Source: Deltaproteobacteria bacterium (GTDB lineage Bacteria; Desulfobacterota; Desulfobacteria; Desulfobacterales; JAFDCJ01). From it: a stretch of DNA of 5,713 nt. Numbering within the stretch: the stretch's first letter is position 1; every line of letters begins with the position of its first letter. Below are positions 1 through 5,003 of the stretch, piece after piece. The notes under the pieces were generated by a model. That model had not been told where the DNA came from. It saw nothing but the letters and a program-made list of their open reading frames with translations, and did not search any database. The position numbers and the translations under genes are program-made. Location: contig JAJRVC010000716.1 of assembly GCA_024277475.1 (NCBI GenBank), forward strand, positions 1 through 5,713. Reading direction: 5' to 3'.

Positions 1-163
1 AAAAAGTTGCACAGTCTTCTCCACTTACTGATGTGCCCAAATAGAAAACATCGTCCAACTTCACTAGAAGTAGTTGTAATGTTGGCATTTTAAAAAAATT
101 GGCTTTCTTATCCGATCACTTATGAATCGCTTTACTGGCAGACATTTCGTTGGGAGCATAAAC

Positions 164-507
164 CTAAAAAAGGATTCTCCTCGATGGTAAATACCCATCA
201 TTCTTCCTATCACCGATGTTCCCCCAAGGTCGGCAAGCCATAAAATCGTCCGGGTAAACCTTTCCCATTAACACCTCGAAAAGGTGCTGAAAAGCATCTC
301 CCCGAGTCTCCAAGAAGGCAATCCTGAAACATTTTTCATAATAGAGCTGCTGATGCCGGTCCATAGCTTAAGAGTCTCCGAGCGTATAAATTCTTTTAAC
401 ATGAGATCCTGCTTAATCTCACCTCGGTCAATGATGCGCCGGAATAAATTGTTGTTGCAGGCGCACACTATAAATTTATGAATTATTTCGATGTGTTTTC
501 CGAAAAA
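164..507 (-). pseudogene. Possible TetR-like C-terminal domain remnant, frameshifted
   Basis: Two overlapping minus-strand frames appear to form one broken coding stretch. The first (507-268, open since the TAA at 510-508) includes FFGKHIEIIHKFIVCACNNN, LFRRIIDRGEIKQDLMLKEF and RSETLKLWTGI. The second (364-164) includes FRIAFLETRGDAFQHLFEVL, then MGKVYPDD, and ends at TAG or an equivalent stop near 164. A shift near 310-360 would join them. 'LFRRIIDRGEIKQDL' resembles the common 'xxxxGxxxGEIRxDLDP' segment in TetR-family ligand-binding domains, and 'AFQHLFEVLMGKV' could be the terminal helix. No HTH domain is found upstream, where the DNA becomes very AT-rich. The family call is inference from short motifs and may be wrong. 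Confidence 0.25.
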
Positions 508-684
508 TTATAATTATTATAGTCTGTACAGGCTGTATGAAGCCAGTTAAGGTTGGCATTGAAGGATTCTTGCATTACCCTTAAATATCATCAACGTTAA
601 CCATACATTGAGTATTCAAAACAATCAAGTACCGGTTTCTCCGTAATTTTGGATGAAAGCTGTCTGGGATAGAGCGAAACAGCA

Positions 685-857
685 TACGTTTTCACCTAGA
701 CGATTTCTGATATAGCCACTCAAAAAGTGGAAATATCATCCACCTTTAAAACCTGTGATATGTCTGACAGACTTTTTTCACTATATTTCAATATCTTTCT
801 GGTTTCTTGGACCCACCACCGATTGAGAATTGGCACGAAGCGATTTAGTTTGACAAA
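685..857 (-). pseudogene. Possible AraC-family HTH domain remnant, frameshifted
   Basis: A minus-strand frame without any ATG is open from about 923 to the TGA at 722-720. From 857 on it reads FVKLNRFVPILNRW, then WVQETRKILKYSEKSLSDIS, then QVLKVDDISTF. Dropping two bases at the stop, the next frame continues SGYIRNRLGENV (720-685). Joined, this follows the second helix-turn-helix of AraC-type regulators: R-x-x-x-A-R-K-L-L, S-x-x-D-I-A, then D-x-S-x-F-S-x-x-F-K-x-x-x-G. No ligand-binding domain, start codon or in-frame C-terminus is seen, so the gene would be a decayed fragment. The DNA is AT-rich and the opposite strand is also open over part of the stretch, so chance is possible. Moderate to low confidence. 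Confidence 0.35.
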
Positions 858-942
858 ATGGAAAATAGAAGACCAAGTTTGATGTAATAAAAAGCACTTC
901 GACCGATACGAATACCGGGCAAGCTAACAACGCCTTTGTTTT

Positions 943-1431
943 TCAAACAGGATAAAGTGCAAGAAGTCGGGGCGGAAGGGTGGTGCCAAATGGCTGGTCG
1001 GTTTGCAGCCATAGAAGGTAATTTTCCGACCAAATGATATAATGCACAGACCCCATATCGATAGCCATATAGACCTTACCATTATATTTATTTATCGGCA
1101 TCAGGTGGGTGAATGGTCCGCCCTGAGCGGCGCGCATTTTCTCGATCATCAAATTAAAGGATTTTTGGGCTTTTTCCTCATCGGTGTAGTCAGTGATATA
1201 CAGTAGGTCTTTTTTCCCCCGGCCGTATTCGGCAATAACATCTCCTCCGGTGGTAACGGTGCTACCGTGCAATTTATTGACCACGGCCGTAGCCTTGATG
1301 CCGGCAATCAGATTGAGGCGAACTTTTTCTCCAATTTTTTCAGGCGTTTGAATCTGCGCTGTGTTTGAGCAACCAGACACAACGACCCACACAATAACAC
1401 TCAATATAACTAAACACGTTTTCAAATTCAT
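943..1431 (-). CDS. Small secreted lipoprotein of unknown function
   Basis: A 162-residue protein from ATG 1431-1429 to TGA 945-943. The N-terminus is a lipoprotein signal: MNLK, a hydrophobic stretch at about 6-18, then lipobox VSGC with Cys21. The mature protein of about 142 residues should be lipid-anchored and periplasm-facing. No inner-membrane retention signal is obvious, since residue 2 after Cys is Ser. The mature part is mixed alpha/beta in appearance: LHGSTV at 54-59, IAEYGRGKKDLLYITDY at 66-82, a charged helix TDEEKAQKSFNLMIEKMR at 83-100, then MGSVHYIIWSENYLLWLQTD at 126-145. I have the impression of small uncharacterised secreted proteins with a similar 'HG ... Y ... M ... G-H ... 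WL' order, but I can name no family. A stop codon sits directly before the ATG, so no longer start is possible in frame. The Shine-Dalgarno sequence is modest (AAGG about 10 nt upstream). It lies 445 bp beyond livF and need not belong to the liv operon. Confidence 0.8.
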   Translation of the reverse strand: MNLKTCLVILSVIVWVVVSGCSNTAQIQTPEKIGEKVRLNLIAGIKATAVVNKLHGSTVTTGGDVIAEYGRGKKDLLYITDYTDEEKAQKSFNLMIEKMRAAQGGPFTHLMPINKYNGKVYMAIDMGSVHYIIWSENYLLWLQTDQPFGTTLPPRLLALYPV

Positions 1432-1545
1432 CTATGCGCAACCTTTATCACTGGCATGGTCTAACGCGAATATTGCCCCTAACCCATAATTGCCCAAACT
1501 AACCTTTTACCGCATAATCCCCCGTAAGTATGCAGCAGATTGAAA

Positions 1546-1629
1546 TTAGACATTGATTACCGAGACGGTACAATCCGGCAGGATGCCATTGACGGAAGCA
1601 TTAGTCTTGAGGTCTTCGAGCTTGCTCAT
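1546..1629 (-). pseudogene. 27-codon stub matching the N-terminus of a large SNF2-type helicase
   Basis: ATG 1629-1627 opens a 27-codon frame ending at TAA 1548-1546, preceded by a weak GGA Shine-Dalgarno. The peptide begins MSKLEDLKTNASVNGILPD and ends CTVSVINV. This closely resembles, from memory, the conserved start of very large SF2/SNF2 helicases ('M-KLEDLKP-A-V-GILPD--V-VV-V-W-G', proteins of about 1000 residues, some linked to phage defence). The match stops just where the family would continue with a V-W-G block, and no further helicase sequence is visible downstream before the lipoprotein gene. I therefore read it as the remaining 5' end of a deleted gene. A good -10 box lies about 100 bp upstream. 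A genuine 27-residue peptide is an alternative. The family match is from memory and unverified. Confidence 0.5.
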
Positions 1630-1726
1630 GGTTCCATCTGTTTGAATGATAGATACTGATGTTAAAGTAAAAGCTTTGAAAAGACAGAGCGCAACGATTC
1701 CATCCCTCGATACTCTGCGGTTCGAT

Positions 1727-1732
1727 ATTATA
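1727..1732 (-). promoter_or_regulatory. Possible -10 box (TATAAT) between livF and the helicase stub
   Basis: A perfect TATAAT on the minus strand, about 100 bp upstream of the helicase-like stub and about 300 bp upstream of the lipoprotein gene. At 17 bp spacing the -35 region is GTTTTC (1755-1750), a poor match. A CTTGAC sequence (1766-1761) is too far away to serve. It could be the leftover promoter of the lost helicase gene, now possibly driving the lipoprotein gene. Confidence 0.2.
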
Positions 1733-1810
1733 GTGTCCAGATAAAACCGGAAAACGACAAGTCAAGAATAAAGTTCAACGCTGAGGGCAATTATCTACGT
1801 AATCTGCGGA

Positions 1811-1852
1811 CCAGAAACCAGAATCGAGGTACGAGCAGCCAGCAGCCAGTAT
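1811..1852. repeat. Six in-phase 7-bp repeats (CCAGNAN type) downstream of livF
   Basis: Six contiguous heptads: CCAGAAA, CCAGAAT, CGAGGTA, CGAGCAG, CCAGCAG and CCAGTAT. Positions 1, 3 and 4 (C-x-A-G) are constant in all six. The array begins about 25 bp after the livF stop codon in the direction of transcription. It does not form a terminator-like hairpin. Confidence 0.65.
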
Positions 1853-1876
1853 CTAAATATGATGATCCGGCCGAAA

Positions 1877-2581
1877 TCAAATCCCCAGATAGGATTCCCG
1901 GATGGTGTCCGTCTCCAGAAGCTCTGATGCCTTGCCTTCCATGGCGATGGATCCGTTTTTCAAAAGATAGGCCCGGTGGGAAATTTTCAGACTCTGGTGG
2001 GCGTTTTGTTCAACCAGCAAAATCGCAACCCCCTCCTGATTAATCTTCTGTATGACCTTGAAGACCTCCGCAACCAGCAGGGGGGCTAATCCCAATGAAG
2101 GCTCATCCAGTATCAGGAGTCTGGGCATGGACATCAGTCCCCGGCCGATCGCCACCATCTGTTGTTCACCTCCACTGAGGGTTCCGGCCAATTGAGTTTG
2201 CCGCGTTTCCAAAATCGGGAAAAGGCCATATACCCAATCCAGAGAATGCGCCAGTGTCTTTCTGGCCCGGGGGAGATAGGCCCCCATTTGCAAATTCTCC
2301 AGGACGGTCATGTCGGGAAAGAGCATCCGTTCCTCCGGTATTTGAATCAATCCTTTTTCGACAATTTTGTTTGCCCGCAATTTATGAATCACGGTACCCT
2401 CAAAACGGATCGTGCCGGCCTTGGGTCGAATAAATCCGCAAATTGCATTTATGGCTGTTGTCTTGCCGGCGCCGTTTGCTCCCAGCAGAGATACAATCTC
2501 ACCGGGCGCCACCGTTGCCTTAACATCGAACAGCGCCTGGTTGTCTCCATAAAACACGTTGAGTCCGTTGATATCTAACAC
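1877..2581 (-). CDS. livF: Branched-chain amino acid ABC transporter ATPase LivF
   Basis: Second ATPase subunit of the LIV-type importer, 234 residues against about 237 in E. coli LivF. The start is GTG 2581-2579, with GAGG (2593-2590) 8 nt upstream; the protein begins MLDINGLNVFYG, the usual LivF opening. Motifs: Walker A GANGAGKT at 34-41, LivF-type Q-loop region IPEERMLFPDMTVLENL at 81-97, signature LSGGEQQMVAIGRGLM at 135-150, Walker B LLILDEP at 155-161, and C-terminal ESYLGI. The H-loop position reads VEQNA (190-194), so the usual histidine is replaced. That is typical of LivF proteins, and LivG keeps its histidine. It is the last liv gene, 44 bp after livG and almost certainly cotranscribed with it. 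A heptad repeat follows the stop codon by about 25 bp. I see no intrinsic terminator. Confidence 0.95.
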   Translation of the reverse strand: MLDINGLNVFYGDNQALFDVKATVAPGEIVSLLGANGAGKTTAINAICGFIRPKAGTIRFEGTVIHKLRANKIVEKGLIQIPEERMLFPDMTVLENLQMGAYLPRARKTLAHSLDWVYGLFPILETRQTQLAGTLSGGEQQMVAIGRGLMSMPRLLILDEPSLGLAPLLVAEVFKVIQKINQEGVAILLVEQNAHQSLKISHRAYLLKNGSIAMEGKASELLETDTIRESYLGI

Positions 2582-2625
2582 GACAATGACCTCACACTCA
2601 TACCCCTCATTGACTTTCCCCTATG

Positions 2626-3360
2626 TTAGGTTTTTTTCTGCTCTTCTTCTCTTCCAAGGTAAGCCTCGATTACCTTGGGATTGGAAGAAACCTCCTGCGG
2701 TTTTCCTTCGGCAATTTTAACGCCATAATTGAGCACGATTACCTGATCGGAAAGATCCATCACCGCCTTCATATTGTGTTCGATCATCAGGATCGTAATG
2801 CCCCGGGAGCGAATTTGTAGAATGATCTCCATCATCTGTAAGGTCTCGCTCGGTATCAGCCCGGCAGCGATCTCGTCCAGAAGCAGCAGCTCGGGTAGCG
2901 TGCCCAGGGCCCGGGCAATCTCAAGTCGCTTTTTGTTTAAAGGGGATAATTGGTCGGCCAGGACTTCCGCATGGTCTTCAAGATCAAGAAAACGCAGGAT
3001 GTCCATGGCCTCGGATCTTGCCTTTTTGATATCCACTCTATCCTTTCTGCCATAAAAGATACCAATGAGAACGTTTTGCAGGACTGAAAGAGCCTCAAAA
3101 GATTTTGCGTTTTGATAGGTACGCGATATGCCCATGCGGCAGACTTTATCAGATCTTAGCGCGGTAATATCCCGGCCTTTGAACAGGATACTGCCGGAAG
3201 TGGGGAGTAAAGCGCCACTGATCAGGTTAAATGTCGTGGTTTTGCCGGCCCCATTAGGCCCGATAACCCCGGTGATGCTGCCTTTTTCAACCCCGAAATC
3301 AATGCCGAACAAGGCCGTCAGTCCACCAAATGTCTTGCTCAGCTCTTCCACCACTAACAT
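2626..3360 (-). CDS. livG: Branched-chain amino acid ABC transporter ATPase LivG
   Basis: Cytoplasmic ATPase subunit, expected to pair with LivF and drive transport through LivH/LivM. The protein has 244 residues from ATG 3360-3358, with GGAAGG (3372-3367) 6 nt upstream. The frame stays open for 62 more codons, but that stretch reads through the spacer palindrome and does not look like an ABC protein. Motifs: Walker A GPNGAGKT at 34-41, Q-loop Gln83 in TYQNAKSF, Walker B LLLLDE at 158-163, H-loop His195 in IEHNM, and the C-terminal EAYLG typical of LivG/LivF. Two sites are divergent. The signature is LSPLNKKRLEIARALG (138-153), where classic LivG has an LSYGQQRRLEIAR-like sequence, and Walker B is followed by IAAGLIPSE where PAAGL is usual. 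As far as I recall, similar variants exist in one LivG subgroup, so this is probably lineage variation and not loss of function. livF starts 44 bp after the stop codon. Confidence 0.94.
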   Translation of the reverse strand: MLVVEELSKTFGGLTALFGIDFGVEKGSITGVIGPNGAGKTTTFNLISGALLPTSGSILFKGRDITALRSDKVCRMGISRTYQNAKSFEALSVLQNVLIGIFYGRKDRVDIKKARSEAMDILRFLDLEDHAEVLADQLSPLNKKRLEIARALGTLPELLLLDEIAAGLIPSETLQMMEIILQIRSRGITILMIEHNMKAVMDLSDQVIVLNYGVKIAEGKPQEVSSNPKVIEAYLGREEEQKKT

Positions 3361-3366
3361 CTTCAA

Positions 3367-3372
3367 CCTTCC
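3367..3372 (-). promoter_or_regulatory. Ribosome binding site of livG
   Basis: GGAAGG on the minus strand, 6 nt before ATG 3360-3358. It fixes the livG start well inside a longer open frame that runs up to 3546. Confidence 0.75.
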
Positions 3373-3409
3373 ATAACCCGGACAGGCCGGAACCAAAAAG
3401 GACAAATCA

Positions 3410-3474
3410 ATCACGAAAACACGAAATCTGGAAAGCACGAAATTCTCTTTTTCGTATTTTCGTACTTTCGTGAT
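3410..3474. repeat. Palindrome built from 'cacgaaa' units in the livM-livG spacer
   Basis: The left half carries three cacgaaa units (3412-3418, read as tcacgaaa from 3411; 3420-3426; 3436-3442). The right half carries three complementary tttcgt units (3450-3455, 3458-3463, 3466-3473 as tttcgtga). Outer arms atcacgaaa (3410-3418) and tttcgtgat (3466-3474) are perfect complements, and the innermost pair acgaaa/tttcgt (3437-3442/3450-3455) leaves a 7-nt loop. The element fills much of the 163-bp gap between livM and livG. In the mRNA it could fold into a long hairpin and affect livM/livG expression balance or mRNA decay, but no T-run marks it as a terminator. Confidence 0.7.
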
Positions 3475-3523
3475 AAAAAGTTCTGCCGCATAATGCAAAA
3501 AATTAACGATTAAGCTGCTACTA

Positions 3524-4447
3524 CTAAAGTTCCTTGAATAAGCCAACTCTAACTAAAAATCGACGTAAAGGCCCCAGGCGAACGAGTCCTCCCGGCATAT
3601 AAAGACCCACCAGAAGAATGACAATGCCGTAGGCCGCCGTATGCAGATAGGCAAACCGTGTCCAGAGAGTTTCTTCTATGATTAAAAGAAAAACAGCGCC
3701 GATCACCGGCCCGATAATGACGCCGGACCCCCCTAACATGGCCATGGCCATCGGCATCAGAGCGATGTCTGTACCAAAAACCATGGAGGGATTGATGAAA
3801 ATCGTATACCAGGTATAGAAGCCGCCCATAAGTCCGGCAAACGAGGCCGATATGACCATGGCCGTGGTTTTGATCCGCTGAACCGGCACACCGAAATCAA
3901 AGGCGATCTGTTCCTCCTCCCGGACGGAAGCCATGGCCAAACCCAGGCGGGAGCGCGTGATAAGGTAGCTGGCAACGATTACGGCAACCACCAGCAGCAG
4001 CGAAAGGTAGTACATGGGAATCATCCGGTTGCCTTCAAGCACCTTCAGGCCGTCGGAGCCGTGCGTGATCGTGGACAGGTTCAACGTGAGATGCTCCATG
4101 AGTTTGACCAGGGCAAAGGCCGCCAGGGAAAAGTATGCACCCCGTAATCTGAAAAAAGGATAACTCATGAGAATGGCAAAGATAACGGCCGCCAGGGTGC
4201 CCGCCAGAAAAGAAAGATAAAGGGAAAGACCGCCATTCCAGAGCAGACCAAAGGTGTAAGCGCCGATACCGAAAAAAACGATATGACCCATATTGATGTA
4301 GCCGGTATAGCCGCCCAACAAATCATAGCTTTCGGCCAGAAGAATATACATGAACAGGATGATGAGAAAGGTATTTAAATAAGGCCGGTTGAAAACCGGA
4401 AATATGAGAAGAAATACCAGCACAAGCCCCAGAATGATACGATTCAT
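3524..4447 (-). CDS. livM: Branched-chain amino acid ABC transporter permease LivM
   Basis: Second inner-membrane permease of the LIV-type importer, 307 residues and strongly hydrophobic throughout. I chose ATG 4447-4445 because GGAG (4457-4454) lies 6 nt upstream. An in-frame TTG at 4477 and ATG at 4471 would add 10 and 8 residues, but that extension would contain the Shine-Dalgarno sequence. Landmarks: an N-terminal membrane helix (about 5-20); GGYTGYINMGHIVFFGIGAY at 45-64, matching the family's GYxGQ-S-GHxxFFGIGAY block but with Tyr where Gln is usual; GSDGL at 130-134; the cytoplasmic coupling loop RLGLAMASVREEEQIAFDFG at 167-186; and MLGGSGVIIGPVIGAV at 237-252. The family is BPD_transp_2 (PF02653). 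The length is normal for a LivM without the N-terminal extension seen in E. coli. The gene follows livH after a repeat-rich spacer and precedes livG after 163 bp containing a palindrome. The exact substrate is unknown. Confidence 0.95.
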   Translation of the reverse strand: MNRIILGLVLVFLLIFPVFNRPYLNTFLIILFMYILLAESYDLLGGYTGYINMGHIVFFGIGAYTFGLLWNGGLSLYLSFLAGTLAAVIFAILMSYPFFRLRGAYFSLAAFALVKLMEHLTLNLSTITHGSDGLKVLEGNRMIPMYYLSLLLVVAVIVASYLITRSRLGLAMASVREEEQIAFDFGVPVQRIKTTAMVISASFAGLMGGFYTWYTIFINPSMVFGTDIALMPMAMAMLGGSGVIIGPVIGAVFLLIIEETLWTRFAYLHTAAYGIVILLVGLYMPGGLVRLGPLRRFLVRVGLFKEL

Positions 4448-4453
4448 ACGGAT

Positions 4454-4457
4454 CTCC
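4454..4457 (-). promoter_or_regulatory. Ribosome binding site of livM
   Basis: GGAG on the minus strand, 6 nt before ATG 4447-4445. It decides in favour of this start over the upstream in-frame TTG at 4477 and ATG at 4471. Confidence 0.7.
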
Positions 4458-4497
4458 AAAAAATGCTCCATCTTCAAACTTAAACTGAGCAGTTCCA

Positions 4498-4525
4498 GGT
4501 TCAGGGTTCAAGGTTCAAGGTTCAA
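4498..4525. repeat. Four tandem 7-bp repeats (GGTTCAA) upstream of livM
   Basis: GGTTCAG (4498-4504) is followed by three perfect GGTTCAA units (4505-4511, 4512-4518, 4519-4525). The array ends about 50 bp upstream of the livM start codon. On the transcribed strand it reads as TTGAACC repeats. It is non-coding and has no stem of its own. Such heptad arrays occur widely in intergenic DNA of some bacterial groups. Confidence 0.8.
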
Positions 4526-4636
4526 CTGAAATCTTGAGCATCAAATATAGCCTATTTTTAGGATAGCTGCCTGCGCGGCTTTCCTTCTGGAGTCATTTGC
4601 TCCAATGCTTTCACCAATCCCTTCAACATCCACACA

Positions 4637-4838
4637 ATTAGCTAGTTTCCATCCATAAATGGCCCTTTTTTCTCTGAGCGACGTTCTCCGCGGGTTTACG
4701 TCTGCGAAGTACGAAAAGTACGTCTCAACGTAAACCCTTGTGCGGCCTTGCTCAGAGAAAAAATTTCTCATTTCTGAATTGGAAACTTACGCCAGTGCCC
4801 ATGGATAAAAAAGGCTTCGTGGATGGGCACTAGCTATT
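4637..4838. repeat. Foldback (MITE-like) element in the livH-livM spacer
   Basis: Nested imperfect inverted repeats fill this stretch. The core is a perfect 14-bp pair, TTTTTTCTCTGAGC at 4666-4679 against its complement at 4750-4763. Inside it is a perfect 10-bp pair, gggtttacgt 4692-4701 against acgtaaaccc 4728-4737, with a further gtac/gtac stem at the tip (4709-4712, 4718-4721). Outward, the pairing continues with gaps to about 4641 on the left and 4790 on the right (both arms contain a 'GTTTCCA ... AAATG' block). An alternative outer pairing joins attagctagtttccatcca (4637-4655) to 4820-4838 with 3 mismatches in 19. No transposase is present. Non-autonomous mobile element or structured RNA segment are both possible. 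Confidence 0.6.
4794..4831. repeat. 9-bp inverted repeat (small hairpin)
   Basis: agtgcccat at 4794-4802 pairs perfectly with atgggcact at 4823-4831, leaving a 20-nt loop. It sits at the livH-proximal end of the foldback element and its right arm overlaps that element's outer repeat, so the two structures would compete. No T-run follows on the minus strand, so it does not look like a terminator. Confidence 0.5.
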
Positions 4839-4852
4839 ACCTCATATTGTTT

Positions 4853-4890
4853 CCTGAAACCTGACACCTACTTTAGCCTGAGACCTGAAT
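4853..4890. repeat. Degenerate 7-bp repeats (CCTGAAA type) in the livH-livM spacer
   Basis: Units CCTGAAA (4853-4859), CCTGACA (4860-4866), an irregular 10-bp CCTACTTTAG (4867-4876), CCTGAGA (4877-4883) and CCTGAAT (4884-4890). The 7-bp period is clear on both sides of the irregular unit. The sequence differs from the GGTTCAA array at the other end of the same spacer. Confidence 0.65.
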
Positions 4891-5003
4891 ACTGCTATCC
4901 AACCTTATCACCCACATCACCCCTCTCTCCGAGCTGTAGGCTCTTAGGCTTTACGAGCCGGAAGCCGGGATGGACCAAAGCCGGGCCATAGGGACCCGGA
5001 TCT

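Larger units (their letters stand above)
1..942. other. AT-rich region without an intact gene
   Basis: No open frame here has both a convincing start and a recognisable full-length product. The DNA is visibly AT-richer than the liv genes. It holds the two possible regulator remnants described separately (164-507 and 685-857). Between and around them (1-163, 510-680, 860-942) I see only stop-rich sequence and short chance hairpins such as acttc/gaagt at 58-71. No tRNA, rRNA or CRISPR pattern is seen. Confidence 0.6.

Noticed and set aside
691..881. Plus-strand open stretch opposite the AraC-like remnant
   Set aside because: It is open for about 60 codons but lacks a suitable start and recognisable motifs. 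It is taken as chance in AT-rich DNA, though it lowers confidence in the remnant call.
845..1033. Minus-strand 62-codon open frame overlapping the lipoprotein 3' end
   Set aside because: It overlaps the lipoprotein in another frame, and its sequence looks like an out-of-frame shadow.
2162..2578. Plus-strand 138-codon open frame opposite livF
   Set aside because: It lies entirely antisense to livF, which carries every ABC motif. No family is recognisable in the antisense product.
3361..3546. 62-codon N-terminal extension of livG
   Set aside because: It reads through the 'cacgaaa' palindrome, does not resemble ABC proteins, and a strong ribosome binding site sits just before the internal ATG at 3360.
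4448..4477. Longer livM from TTG 4477 or ATG 4471
   Set aside because: The added residues are hydrophilic and would contain the GGAG that serves the ATG at 4447.
4666..4763. The 14-bp stem as an intrinsic terminator
   Set aside because: On both strands the stem has a T-run before it and an A-run after it, the wrong polarity for a rho-independent terminator.
4541..4771. Minus-strand 76-codon open frame in the livH-livM spacer
   Set aside because: It reads through one arm and the tip of the foldback element, has no recognisable domain and no clear Shine-Dalgarno. Its openness is best explained by the repeat.
4981..4999. ccggg/cccgg hairpin just after livH
   Set aside because: Only 5 bp with a 9-nt loop and no T-run in the direction of transcription, so too weak to call.
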